The notes under the pieces are model-generated. The model had not been told where the DNA came from, searched no databases, and saw only the letters and a list, made by a program, of their open reading frames with translations. From Saccharothrix deserti (GTDB lineage: Bacteria > Actinomycetota > Actinomycetes > Mycobacteriales > Pseudonocardiaceae): a stretch of DNA of 64,000 nt. A program made the translations under genes and the position numbers. The stretch covers positions 107,346 through 171,345 of the forward strand of contig NZ_VKAB01000027.1 of NCBI RefSeq assembly GCF_009769385.1, read 5' to 3'. This document shows positions 7,469 to 16,058 of the stretch, piece by piece. How positions within the stretch are numbered: position 1 is the first letter of the stretch; the number at the start of each line of letters is the position of its first letter.

Positions 7469-9016
7469 GTGCCGCGTCGGCGTCACGCCACCTTGATCCT
7501 GGTGGCTCTGAGCGCGCTGGCCGCGTGCAGCGCGGGTCCGTCGACCCGTCCGGTGATCGCCGTGCACGGTGACGGCGAGGAGCCGTCGACCGCCACCGTC
7601 CCGGCCGGTCCCCGCGAGGTGCCGCCGCTGGCGAACTACGAGTCGCCCGGCCTGTCCTGGTCGACGTGCACCGACTCCACCAGGGCACGGATGGGTGACA
7701 CGGTTCCGGCCGGCGGCTGGGACTACGAGTGCGCGCGGCTGACCGTGCGGCTGGACCTGCCGAGCCGTCCCGGCCGGGGCAGCCTGGGCATGTCGCTGCT
7801 GCGCGTCGGCACCGGCGGCAGCCCGCTGGTGGTGGTCGGCGAAGCGGGTGGCGAGCCGGGCACGCTGAAGGCGGCACGGCTGGCCGCGAGCCTCCCGCCG
7901 CAGGTGCTGAGCACGTTCACGCTGATCGGCGTCGACCGGCGGGGCACCGGCAAGTCGGACGGCGTGCAGTGCGTGCCGGACGCGGCGCGGGTGGGGATCG
8001 TGGAGGCCGATCCGGGCGAGGAGTCGCACGAGGAGTTGGCGGATGCCTACACGCTGGCCAGCCGGGAGTGCGTGCTCGACCTGGAGAACCGGCTGCCCGC
8101 GGTGGACTCGTGGCGTGCGGCGGCGGACCTCGAGCAGCTGCGCGAGGAGCTGGGCGTGCCGCACCTGAACGCCATCGGCATCGGTGACGGTTCGAAGGTG
8201 CTGACGGTGTACGCCAGCCGTTACCCGGACCGGATCGGGCGGATGGTGTTCGACGGCGCGCCGGACCCGACGCTGGACGTGCCGGGCGTGGCGGAGACGC
8301 GCGCGGTGGCGGCGGAGGAGACGTTCTCGGAGTTCCAGAAGGACTGCGTGATCCGGGGCTGCCCGCTGGGCGCGGCGGCGACGGACCGGTTCAAGGCGTT
8401 GCTGGGGTCGTTGCGGGACCGGCCGTTGCGCGGCGGTGACTTCGACCTGACGCCGGGCACGGCGACGGTGGCGGTGCTGGCGGGTCTGGCGGACCGGTCG
8501 CGGTGGCCTGCCCTGGCCGACGCCCTGGTGGCCGCGGAGGCCGGCGACGAGACCAAGCTGAGCGCGTTCGTCGAGCCGCTCCTGGTCGGTCGGGACGAGG
8601 ACGACCCGCCGTGGCTGGACGCGGAGATCATCACCAGCTGCAACGACACCACGACCCGGATCCCGCCCGAGCGGGTGGCCGGGATGGCCGCGGACTGGCG
8701 GACCAAGCACCCGCTGTTCGGCGCCTACTTCGCCCGCGAGCTGCTGGCCTGCGGTCCGTTCCCGGTGCCGCAGCCCGCGAAGGTGCCGAGGCTGGTCGGC
8801 GCGCCCCCGATCCTGGTCCTCACCACGGCCGCCGACCCGGTGACGCCGCAGGCGGGCAGTGAACGGGCGGCGCAGGCGTTGCCGGCCGGCATCGTGATCG
8901 GCTGGCAGGGCGCCGGGCACGGCGCGCTCGGGCAGTCGGCGTGCGCGACGGCGGCGTCCCAGGAGTTCCTGGTCAACGCGAAGGTGCCGACCAGCGGCAC
9001 CGTCTGCCCGCCCTGA
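7469..9016 (+). CDS. Secreted alpha/beta-hydrolase-fold lipoprotein, nucleophile serine missing
   Basis: 515-residue lipoprotein with a clear signal and lipobox (LSALAAC, cysteine 20). The body resembles tripeptidyl-aminopeptidase-type hydrolases (VDRRGTGKSDGVQC; RYPDRIGRMVFDGAPDP; a C-terminal TTAADPVTP and GAGHGAL). At the nucleophile elbow, where the family has G-x-S-x-G, this protein reads GIGDG (residues 237-241), so the serine is replaced by Gly239. The Asp and His regions are kept. It is probably not a working peptidase, and may bind a substrate instead. GTG at 7469 puts the signal at the N-terminus. Confidence 0.85.
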   Translation: MPRRRHATLILVALSALAACSAGPSTRPVIAVHGDGEEPSTATVPAGPREVPPLANYESPGLSWSTCTDSTRARMGDTVPAGGWDYECARLTVRLDLPSRPGRGSLGMSLLRVGTGGSPLVVVGEAGGEPGTLKAARLAASLPPQVLSTFTLIGVDRRGTGKSDGVQCVPDAARVGIVEADPGEESHEELADAYTLASRECVLDLENRLPAVDSWRAAADLEQLREELGVPHLNAIGIGDGSKVLTVYASRYPDRIGRMVFDGAPDPTLDVPGVAETRAVAAEETFSEFQKDCVIRGCPLGAAATDRFKALLGSLRDRPLRGGDFDLTPGTATVAVLAGLADRSRWPALADALVAAEAGDETKLSAFVEPLLVGRDEDDPPWLDAEIITSCNDTTTRIPPERVAGMAADWRTKHPLFGAYFARELLACGPFPVPQPAKVPRLVGAPPILVLTTAADPVTPQAGSERAAQALPAGIVIGWQGAGHGALGQSACATAASQEFLVNAKVPTSGTVCPP

Positions 9017-9050
9017 GCCTGACCCTGCCCCTGACCCGCGAGCACACCGC

Positions 9051-9081
9051 GGCCCCGGCGCGCTGGGGCGCGGCCGGGGCC
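9051..9081. terminator. GC-rich hairpin between convergent genes
   Basis: GGCCCCGGC (9051-9059) pairs with GCCGGGGCC (9073-9081). It lies between the lipoprotein gene and the leftward cysteine-rich peptide gene and could serve both strands. No U-tract is present. Confidence 0.5.
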
Positions 9082-9115
9082 GGGAACTTCCCGTTCACGA
9101 CATAACAGTCACGGC

Positions 9116-9217
9116 CTAACAGCTGGAGCAACACCCGCAGCCGGGGCCGGTGCAGCCGTTGCAGCAACCGCAGCCGTCGAGCTGGACCTGCTCCGCCGTC
9201 GTGCTCTCTACCACCAT
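9116..9217 (-). CDS. Cysteine-rich 33-residue peptide
   Basis: Small frame with ATG at 9217 and TAG at 9116-9118, behind an AGGGGAG ribosome site. The first 15 residues are MVVESTTAEQVQLDG, acidic and cysteine-free. The last 18 hold eight cysteines at residues 16, 18, 19, 22, 27, 29, 30 and 33, mixed with Gly, plus Asn, Thr, Pro and two Ser. The leader/core split suggests a modified peptide precursor; the cysteine density suggests a metal-binding peptide. No maturase gene is next to it, so neither can be chosen. Not a family I can name. Confidence 0.6.
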   Translation of the reverse strand: MVVESTTAEQVQLDGCGCCNGCTGPGCGCCSSC

Positions 9218-9376
9218 CGTTGACTCCCCTGGATCGAGCGGACCTCCTGGCGACCGAAGGTAGGTCCGAAGGTATTTCGACCTCACCGTCCAGCCCTACC
9301 GCCGGCCAGGGGAAGTCCCCTCACCCGATCGCGGAACGCCAATCATCAATACGTTGCAATACGTGTTCGCATTCCG

Positions 9377-10066
9377 TCAGCCGGTCAGGTCGTCCAACGC
9401 CCGCTGCGCCGCCTCCAGCTCCGCCCGCAGCTGCTCCACGCGGGCGAGATGACGTTCCCGCGCCGCGCTGAGCACGCTCTCCACCGCCTCGTCGACCTCC
9501 GCGGGCAGCAGTTTCGCCGCCTGCGACACCGCCGACGCGGCCACCGGCGCGGCCTTCAACGTGCGCTTCGAACCCCACTGCACGTCGACCGTCCACTCGC
9601 CGTCGGCGGTCGACACCAGCGTCACCGTCACCTCGGCCGGCTTCGCCTGCTTGCGCGCCGGGGGCTTGCGCTCGGCGGGCTTGCGCTCGGCGGCCGGAGG
9701 TGCGGGCGCGGGAGCGGGCTTCGGGGGCGGCGGCGCGGGCGTGTAGATGTGCTCGACCGGCGCGGGCGCCTCGGGTTCGGCCGCCTTCGCCGCGACGGGC
9801 GCGGGCGCACGTCTGCGCGGAGCTGGTTTCTCCACCGTCAGCTCGGCCGGGGAGAACGACAGCTCGTCCTTCTCCCCCGTCGGCCGCACCTGGATGTAGT
9901 CGCCCTCGGCGGGTTCGGTGAACGCCACCACCTTCGCCGACCGCCCGGCCTCCACCCCGACCGCGGCGGAGGTGAACCAGACCGCGGGCGGGCGGCCGGC
10001 GGCCAGTTCCGCGCGCAAGTGGTCGATGTCCTGGGGGGACAACGAGCTCTGCTTCGCCTTCGCCAT
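9377..10066 (-). CDS. DUF6319 family protein
   Basis: 229-residue protein. The N-terminal domain (SPQDIDHLRAELAAGRPPAV; TEPAEGDYIQVRPTGEKDEL; FSPAELTV) matches the DUF6319 pattern. A low-complexity stretch rich in Pro, Ala, Lys and Glu (about residues 75-140) links it to a C-terminal domain that ends in a coiled coil (LSAARERHLARVEQLRAELE). The ATG at 10066 is preferred over an upstream GTG because MAKAKQSSL is a natural start. Function unknown. Confidence 0.75.
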   Translation of the reverse strand: MAKAKQSSLSPQDIDHLRAELAAGRPPAVWFTSAAVGVEAGRSAKVVAFTEPAEGDYIQVRPTGEKDELSFSPAELTVEKPAPRRRAPAPVAAKAAEPEAPAPVEHIYTPAPPPPKPAPAPAPPAAERKPAERKPPARKQAKPAEVTVTLVSTADGEWTVDVQWGSKRTLKAAPVAASAVSQAAKLLPAEVDEAVESVLSAARERHLARVEQLRAELEAAQRALDDLTG

Positions 10067-10225
10067 CGGTACCTCCACGACTTGCACAAGACCTGTCGGG
10101 TGCAGCTTGCCCTACCGCACCGACAGTTTTGAATTGCCGCTGCTCCGCAGACGGCGACCTCGCACGGGGGCGGGTTTCTTGCTTACAGGCGTGGTACAGC
10201 AGTTCGTGGTGGCGCGGTGGGCTGG

Positions 10226-12979
10226 TCAGGAACCGAACGTGATCCAGTTGACGTTGACGAAGTTCGCGGGCTGGCCGCTGGTGAAGGTGACGTACACGTC
10301 GTGCTTGCCGGTGAGGCCGCTGATGTTGGCGGGCACGGTGCGCCAGCTCTGCCAGCCGCCGGTGTCGGCGACGGCGAAGCTGCCGACCGGCGTGGCCGTG
10401 GGGCTGCCGATCCGGACCTCCACCAGACCGCTGACACCGCCGGCCGCGCCACTGGCGACGCGGGCGACGAACTGCCGCCCGGTGCGGGTGCCGAAGTCGA
10501 CGCCCCGGTAGAGCGCCCAGTCGCCATTGGCGACGGCGGCGATGTTCTGGCCGCCACCGGTGTCCGTGGTGGTCTCCTTGACCAGGCCGTTGTGCTGGTC
10601 GTAGGACTCGGCCTGGATGGTGCCGAAGGCGTCACGGCTGGGCGGCGGGGCCGTCGTGGTCGTCGTCGTGGTGGACGTGGTCGTAGTAGTAGTGGGGTTC
10701 ACACCACCCGATCCGGAGTCCACGCCGCTGCCCGCCGGCCCGCGCCACGCGGTGGACGACGCCGGCACGGACAGGGTCTGCCCGTCGGAGAACGTCACGG
10801 TGGTCGCCGCCGTGCCGGGGTTGTAGGCCACGTACGTGCGGGCGCCGTTCTTGCTCAGCACGGCGTGCGTCGGCACGTTCGCCGTGACGGAAAGATCGGG
10901 TGTGCCGTAGGTGTCGAGCGACGTGACCCAGTGGTAGGCGTGTGCCCGTGAGTCGCCGTCCTCCGGGGTCAGGCCGCCGCCGTAGTTGGCCAGTGCCTGC
11001 GCCGGGTCGGCGATCGCCAGGAACTGGGTGATGACGTCCTTCCACTCGACCTCGGTGCCGCCGTTGTTGGCGCGCAGTTCGTTGACGTTGGCGATGATGT
11101 CGGCCTTGTAGTCCGCGTGGTACAGCGAGCCGCCGGTGATCGGCAGCATGTTGATGCCGTGGATCTCCTCCGGGTTCGCCGTCCACCACGTGCTGTAGCT
11201 GCCGCCCGCGCCCCACACGATGCCGAGCGTGTCGTGGCCGAAGGACGACGGGAACACCGCGTTGTCCTTGTCGAACCAGTACTGGCCGATCGTGGTCTCC
11301 TGCGTGGTGTGCAGGTAGATGCCCGCGTCGCGCAGCGCGGTGTCCCCGGTGGCCTGGCCGAACAGCACCGCGGCGGTGGCGAACATCATCGCCTCGGACG
11401 ACGACTCCTCGTTGTTGCCGTGCGCGAACCCGGCGTGGCCGGACGCCCAGCCGTGCCCCGCGTACGCGTCGAAGTTGCGCAGGAACGGGAAGCGCGTCTC
11501 CGCGCGGTCGTAGTTGTTCGCGTCCTTGACCAGCAGCTTGACCATGCCGCCGTAACGGGAGTCGGACGCCCACGCCGGGTCGTGCTGCGCGAGCACGGCG
11601 GCGGCGAGCACGTAGTAGCCGTAGTGGAAGTGGTGGTCGTTCAGCTCGGCGTCGCTGCCGAAGCCCGCGCGGTAGCCGATCAGCGTGCCCCACGTCGCGT
11701 CGTAGGCGAAGTGCTTGTCGGCCTCGCCGGGCGTCGCGGTGAGCCAGTCGGTGAGCCGGTCGCGGACCAGCGCCAGCAGCCGGTCGCGGCCCGCCGTGTA
11801 CCCGATCTGGTTCGCCACCCGCGCGAGTGCCGCCAGGCGCCACAGGGCCTTGCCGGTCCAGTAGGTGTCGGCCGCGCCCTTCCACGGGTCGGCGGCGTTC
11901 AGCTCCTGGTCGATCTCGGCCCGCAGCCGGTTCCGGTCGGCTGCCGAGGACAGGGGAAGCGCCGGCAGGACGCCGTTGAACGTGCTGCGGGTCGTGAACG
12001 ACGAGCCCTCGCGCAACCGCATCTCACCGCGCGGCGAGGTGTAGCGGTGGGCGGTGACGCTGTCGGCGGAGTTGAGCCACTGGTGCCGGTAGAGGGCCTG
12101 CAGGGTGCCCGTCTGGGTGCCCTGGCGGGCCGTGGTCGCGGCCGTGTAGGTGGCGCTGAGCTGGGCGTTCGCCGAGTCGTACGTCCAGTTGACCTTGGTA
12201 TCGGTGACGAAGGAGAACGCGTAGCGCTGGAACAGGGGCAGCGCGTCGCGGTTCGGCAGCACGGCCACCGAGAAGAAGCCGGCCGACGCCGTGGCCTCGG
12301 CGGCGCCGACGACCGACCAGGCGCTCGGCGCGAACAACGCGTAGTCGCGGCCGTTGACCGTGACGCCGAGCGTGGTGCCGGTGTTGCTCCAGATCGTGGT
12401 GGCGCCGTTGAACCCGACCCTGGCCGCGCCGCCGGTCGCCTCCGCGTACACGTACGGCGAGCCGTGGCCGATGGTGGTGCGCAGGGTGCGCGCGCCGTCG
12501 GTCCACAGTGGAGTGACGGTCCAGTCGGACCAGCCGTCGACCTCGGTGCGCGGCGCGTTGAGGCCGCTGACGCCGACGAACAGGTCGTCCTGGTGCATGA
12601 ACTCGTAGAACCTGCCGTCGGAGGTGACGTTCGGGCTGGTCGGGTAGCCGACACCCAGGCCTTGCGCCGCCGCGTGGAAGGTCAGCGGGTGGGCGTACAT
12701 GTTCTCGGAGTAGGGGTTGCCCGCGTAGCGCTGGAAGGCCAGTGACGACCACCAGTCGTTGGTCGGGACCGGGCGGCCGGCCATCCGGGCGGTGACCTTC
12801 GGCGTCACGGCCGCGCCGTCCGAGTTCGACGGGCCGACCGCGCCCGCCGGGCGGGTGGTGGCGTAGCTGCCCGCGCCGACCGTCACGGCGCCGGCCGTTC
12901 CGGGCAGGGCGAGGGGGATCGCGGCAGCCGCGGCCACGGCGACCGCAGCGGCCGCCAGGTGGGGGCGGATTGAACGCAC
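10226..12979 (-). CDS. Secreted GH81 endo-beta-1,3-glucanase with C-terminal CBM6-like module
   Basis: 917-residue extracellular enzyme that would cut beta-1,3-glucans such as fungal cell wall or laminarin. A signal peptide (VRSIRPHLAAAAVAVAAAAA) is followed by the GH81 catalytic region (PVPTNDWWSSLAFQ near the start; NEESSSEAMMFATAAVLFGQ in the core). A linker rich in Thr leads to a CBM6/35-like domain (IQAESYDQHNGLV, ANGDWALYRGVDFG, NVNWITFGS at the end). The GTG at 12979 has a GGAGG site eight bases before it; a GTG at 13003 is the alternative. A palindrome lies 32 bases upstream. Confidence 0.92.
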   Translation of the reverse strand: MRSIRPHLAAAAVAVAAAAAIPLALPGTAGAVTVGAGSYATTRPAGAVGPSNSDGAAVTPKVTARMAGRPVPTNDWWSSLAFQRYAGNPYSENMYAHPLTFHAAAQGLGVGYPTSPNVTSDGRFYEFMHQDDLFVGVSGLNAPRTEVDGWSDWTVTPLWTDGARTLRTTIGHGSPYVYAEATGGAARVGFNGATTIWSNTGTTLGVTVNGRDYALFAPSAWSVVGAAEATASAGFFSVAVLPNRDALPLFQRYAFSFVTDTKVNWTYDSANAQLSATYTAATTARQGTQTGTLQALYRHQWLNSADSVTAHRYTSPRGEMRLREGSSFTTRSTFNGVLPALPLSSAADRNRLRAEIDQELNAADPWKGAADTYWTGKALWRLAALARVANQIGYTAGRDRLLALVRDRLTDWLTATPGEADKHFAYDATWGTLIGYRAGFGSDAELNDHHFHYGYYVLAAAVLAQHDPAWASDSRYGGMVKLLVKDANNYDRAETRFPFLRNFDAYAGHGWASGHAGFAHGNNEESSSEAMMFATAAVLFGQATGDTALRDAGIYLHTTQETTIGQYWFDKDNAVFPSSFGHDTLGIVWGAGGSYSTWWTANPEEIHGINMLPITGGSLYHADYKADIIANVNELRANNGGTEVEWKDVITQFLAIADPAQALANYGGGLTPEDGDSRAHAYHWVTSLDTYGTPDLSVTANVPTHAVLSKNGARTYVAYNPGTAATTVTFSDGQTLSVPASSTAWRGPAGSGVDSGSGGVNPTTTTTTSTTTTTTTAPPPSRDAFGTIQAESYDQHNGLVKETTTDTGGGQNIAAVANGDWALYRGVDFGTRTGRQFVARVASGAAGGVSGLVEVRIGSPTATPVGSFAVADTGGWQSWRTVPANISGLTGKHDVYVTFTSGQPANFVNVNWITFGS

Positions 12980-13010
12980 GGGGACCTCCAGCAGGGGACT
13001 CACAGCACTG

Positions 13011-13024
13011 TGAGAGCGCTCTCA
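13011..13024. promoter_or_regulatory. LacI-family operator palindrome upstream of the GH81 gene
   Basis: TGAGAGCGCTCTCA is a perfect 14-base palindrome. It resembles the CebR-type operator (TGGGAGCGCTCCCA) that LacI regulators use to control sugar-polymer hydrolases in actinomycetes. Placed in front of the glucanase, it suggests repression relieved by a glucan oligomer. No LacI gene is in the window. Confidence 0.75.
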
Positions 13025-13108
13025 CGCATCGCAAACGGTAAACCCGTGGTTGCTGTCTGTCTACGGCCGACCGTTCTGACCCTGTCAAGAGCCGGGGGGC
13101 GCCTGGCG

Positions 13109-13306
13109 CTATTCCTCGACCCGGAGGCGGTACTCGCAGCCGTACTCGACGGCGTACTGGAGGTCGTAGTGGTGCACGATCTTGGGACCGCCGTGCAGGT
13201 GAACGTGGGTGACGGTCTGCTTCGGCGACTCGGGCGGCTTGGCGTGCGAGTCGACCCGGCCGTCCAGAGGGCCGCCGACGAACCGCACCACATACGCATG
13301 CGTCAT
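13109..13306 (-). CDS. Small hypothetical protein
   Basis: 65-residue protein starting MTHAYVVRFVGGPLDGRVDS, behind a GGGAGGCAAG ribosome site. GGPLDG is a motif seen in many short phage and actinobacterial proteins of unknown role. No signal or membrane segment. It sits in its own unit between the glucanase operator and the phosphotransferase-like gene. Confidence 0.7.
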   Translation of the reverse strand: MTHAYVVRFVGGPLDGRVDSHAKPPESPKQTVTHVHLHGGPKIVHHYDLQYAVEYGCEYRLRVEE

Positions 13307-13404
13307 CGACTTGCCTCCCTCTCTTCGGCGTTGCCGTCCATCGTACGAGAGGACCAGTCGGATCGCGGCTGAACCGAGGCCGGAAACAGCCGGTTGGCGC
13401 AAAG

Positions 13405-14292
13405 TCAGTGCCCGAACCAGCGGTCCGCCAACTCGTCCAGGGTCTTGGCCCGGGTCGGCACCTCGCGCAGGTACCAGGGCAGGTTCGAGTAGACGTGCAG
13501 CAGCGTGTAGGCGAGCACCTTGCGCGGGTCGACCGTGCGGCCGTACCCGTCGTGCAACGCCCGGTTGGCCTTCCGGTCACCGCGAGTGAGGAAGACGCCG
13601 GTGGCGACGAACTCGTACTCGCGGGCGGCGCGCATGGCGGGCTCGAAGTCGAACAGGCCGCTGAGCCGTCCGTCGGCGATGAGCAGGTGGGCGCTCATCA
13701 CCTCGGTGTGCGCCAGCACCAACTCGGGTCGCCCCAGGTCCACACCGTCCAGGAAGTCGGGGATCTGCTCCAACCACTCCGCCCCGAGCTCCCGCCTCCG
13801 CTGCCGTTCGACGCACCCGTCCCGCTGGACCCGCACGAACTCGGCCCAGTCGCCCGGCTCCAACTCCGGCGGCGTGACGTCGTGCAGCGCGGCCAACGCC
13901 TCACCGACCTGCCGTGACACGTCCTGCCGCGCGTCCTCGTCCAGTCGCGGCCACACGTCCTTCAGGCTCTCGCCGTGCAGGCGTTCCATGAGGACATAAC
14001 CCCACCCACCGAACTCACCGGCCGCGTACAACCCGGGCGTCGGCACCGGCAACCGCCCCCGCACGGCTTCCAACACGTCCCGCTCGATCGCCACCTCGTC
14101 CAGGTGGACGGTGGGGAACAACTTGAGCACATGCCCATCCCCCACCGCGTAAACCGGCAACGACCCGTCCACGAACCGCTCGACGTCACCGGACACCCCG
14201 AGGTGGGCGCACAACGCCCCCACACCGGGCCGCAACGCCTCGTCGTCGAGCGCGTCGAACTGCTCTTCGGTAACCGCCGCCGGGAAGCTCAC
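13405..14292 (-). CDS. Aminoglycoside phosphotransferase-fold (APH) protein
   Basis: 295-residue protein of the APH/choline-kinase fold. An N-lobe lysine region reads DGHVLKLFP, the hinge YVLMERLHGESLKDVWP, and the catalytic region LVLAHTEVMSAHLLI followed by GLFDFEPAM. In typical APH enzymes the catalytic motif is HxDxxxxN and the metal motif DxD; here Asp is replaced by Glu and Asn by His. This variant occurs in uncharacterised actinobacterial members, so activity and substrate are open. GTG start at 14292. Confidence 0.75.
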   Translation of the reverse strand: MSFPAAVTEEQFDALDDEALRPGVGALCAHLGVSGDVERFVDGSLPVYAVGDGHVLKLFPTVHLDEVAIERDVLEAVRGRLPVPTPGLYAAGEFGGWGYVLMERLHGESLKDVWPRLDEDARQDVSRQVGEALAALHDVTPPELEPGDWAEFVRVQRDGCVERQRRRELGAEWLEQIPDFLDGVDLGRPELVLAHTEVMSAHLLIADGRLSGLFDFEPAMRAAREYEFVATGVFLTRGDRKANRALHDGYGRTVDPRKVLAYTLLHVYSNLPWYLREVPTRAKTLDELADRWFGH

Positions 14293-14341
14293 GCGCGGGA
14301 CGCTAGATCGCCTCCCCGATCCGGCGCGAGCGAATATCGGG

Positions 14342-15337
14342 TCAGTCGGCCTTCTTACGCGACGGCTGCACCCGCATCGGCTCGCCGGGCATCTTGGGGT
14401 AGTCCGGCGGGTACGGCATTTCGCCTCGGTCGTCGGCCTCGTACCACTCCAGCAGGGTCTCGATGCCGAACGCCTCGTCGTCCAGGCCCGCATGCGGATC
14501 GCCGTTGTCCGCCAAGTACTTCGGCACGGTGAACACGTCGAACTCGTCCGGGTCCACAGTGGACAGGCGCTCCCACGTCACCGGAGTCGACACGGTGGCG
14601 CGCGGGGTGCCGCGGACGGACCAGGCGGACGCGATGGTGCGGTCCCGGGCGGCCTGGTTGAAGTCCAGGAACACGCGTTCGCCGCGTTCCTCCTTCCACC
14701 ACGACGTGGTCGCCTTGTCCGGCGCCCGCCGCTCCACCTCGCGCGCCAGCGCGATCACGGCGTGCCGCACGTCCACGAAATCCCACTCCGGCCGGATGCG
14801 CACGGCCACGTGGACGCCCCGACCGCCGGACGTCTTGGGGTACCCGGTGAACCCCAGCTCGTCCAGCACCTCCCGCAGCACCATCGCGACCTCGACCGCG
14901 TCCCGGAAGTCCGTGCCCGGCTGCGGGTCGAGGTCGACGCGCAGCTCGTCCGGTCGATCGGTGTCCGACCGCCGCACGGGCCACGGGTGGAAGTCGAACG
15001 TCCCCAGGTTCGCCGCCCACGCCAGCACCGCGGGCTCGGTCGGGCACACCTCGTCCGCCGGCCGCCCGGACGGGAACTTGACGCGCGCCGTCTCGACCCA
15101 CTCGGGCGCCCCCTTGGGCAGCCGCTTCTGGTAGAACGCCTCCCCGGTCACCCCGTCGACGAACCGCTTCAACGTGGTCGGCCGGTCGCGCAGCACGCGC
15201 AGCAGCGGTTCGGCGACAGCCAGGTAGTACTCGACCACCTGCAGCTTGCTGATCCCGCGCTCGGGGAAGTAGACCTTGCCCGGGTTCGACACCCGCACCA
15301 CGCGTTCGCCGACGTTCAGTTCCACAGCCTGGGCCAC
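14342..15337 (-). CDS. LigD-type polymerase (primase-polymerase domain)
   Basis: 331-residue stand-alone polymerase domain of the bacterial NHEJ LigD family, which fills gaps at DNA ends. It opens with VSNPGKVYFPERGISKLQVV. The catalytic carboxylates are in ELRVDLDPQ, followed by SGGRGVHVAV, both typical of the primase-polymerase fold. No ligase or phosphoesterase domain is fused. The C-terminal 40 residues are charged. The GTG at 15337 is taken as start. The neighbouring TetR gene ends 31 bases to the right on the same strand. Confidence 0.9.
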   Translation of the reverse strand: MAQAVELNVGERVVRVSNPGKVYFPERGISKLQVVEYYLAVAEPLLRVLRDRPTTLKRFVDGVTGEAFYQKRLPKGAPEWVETARVKFPSGRPADEVCPTEPAVLAWAANLGTFDFHPWPVRRSDTDRPDELRVDLDPQPGTDFRDAVEVAMVLREVLDELGFTGYPKTSGGRGVHVAVRIRPEWDFVDVRHAVIALAREVERRAPDKATTSWWKEERGERVFLDFNQAARDRTIASAWSVRGTPRATVSTPVTWERLSTVDPDEFDVFTVPKYLADNGDPHAGLDDEAFGIETLLEWYEADDRGEMPYPPDYPKMPGEPMRVQPSRKKAD

Positions 15338-15367
15338 GTGGGCGAGCCTAACCAACGAACCACCGAC

Positions 15368-15982
15368 TCACCCAGGCACTCGCGCCGCCAGCCCGGTGAC
15401 GAACGCGTTCAGCGCCAACTCGAAGCTGTCGTGGTCCAGTTCCCGCGCCACGGACGTCAGCAGGTGGGCCTTGTCCAGGTTCGGGTACCGGTCCCGGTAG
15501 AACGCCTGGTCCTCGGAGAACCCGCTGGAGAACGACGTGAGCGCGGCGCCGAACACCAGGTACAGCAACGACGCCGCGATCATGGTCGCCTCCCGCCGCG
15601 ACCACCCCGCCGACACCAGCCCGCCGTGCACCACGTCCAGCCGGCGCAGCGACGCCTCGCGGTGCGCCGGCCCGTACGCCAGGAACGGCACGATGTTGGG
15701 GTGCTCGGCCAGCGCCGCCCGGTAGGAACGGGCGCAGCTGAGCAGGCCCTGCCGCCAGTCGCCGCTCTCGAACCCGGACACGTCGACCTTCTCCAGGATC
15801 CCGGCCGCCACCTCGTGCAGCAGATCGTCCTTCGTGCTCACGTGCCCGTACAGCGACGCGGCCTGAACACCCAGCTCGGCGGCGAGTTTGCGCATCGACA
15901 GGCCGTCGAGCCCGTCCCGGTCGATGATGTGGAGTGCGGCGGTCCGGATGCGCGAGGCACTCAGGATGGGGTTCCTCGGCAT
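15368..15982 (-). CDS. TetR family regulator
   Basis: 204-residue TetR protein. The N-terminal helix-turn-helix reads LDGLSMRKLAAELGVQAASLY followed by GHVSTKDDLL; the C-terminal ligand domain is TetR_C-like. It faces two acyl-CoA dehydrogenase genes across 76 bases that contain three copies of a TAACCTA-type half-site, so it probably represses both directions and answers to an acyl-CoA. Confidence 0.88.
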   Translation of the reverse strand: MPRNPILSASRIRTAALHIIDRDGLDGLSMRKLAAELGVQAASLYGHVSTKDDLLHEVAAGILEKVDVSGFESGDWRQGLLSCARSYRAALAEHPNIVPFLAYGPAHREASLRRLDVVHGGLVSAGWSRREATMIAASLLYLVFGAALTSFSSGFSEDQAFYRDRYPNLDKAHLLTSVARELDHDSFELALNAFVTGLAARVPG

Positions 15983-16016
15983 GTCCGCTCCCCTTGCCTG
16001 TGGTCGTCTCCGCGCC

Positions 16017-16048
16017 TAGGTTAGATAACCTAACACCGTTCGGTTAGG
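16017..16048. promoter_or_regulatory. TetR operator: overlapping inverted repeats
   Basis: TAGGTTAGATAACCTA (16017-16032) is a perfect 7-base inverted repeat with a two-base spacer. A further half-site, GGTTAGG (16042-16048), forms a second inverted repeat with CCTAAC at 16029-16034. The group covers the space just upstream of the acyl-CoA dehydrogenase start at 16059 and would block its transcription when bound. Its location between a TetR gene and its likely target is the main support. Confidence 0.75.
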
Positions 16049-16058
16049 AGGCCACCCG

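Noticed and set aside
7352..8920. Long N-terminal extension of the EamA transporter
   Set aside because: It covers the antisense of the lipoprotein gene; the transporter starts with a normal ATG at 7351.
10670..10705. Low-complexity repeat of GTAGTAGTAG type
   Set aside because: It encodes the Thr-rich linker of the GH81 protein and is not an intergenic repeat or CRISPR-like array.
13405..14292. Antibiotic-resistance enzyme
   Set aside because: The APH fold is visible but the catalytic HxDxxxxN and metal motifs are altered; calling it a resistance gene would go beyond the sequence.
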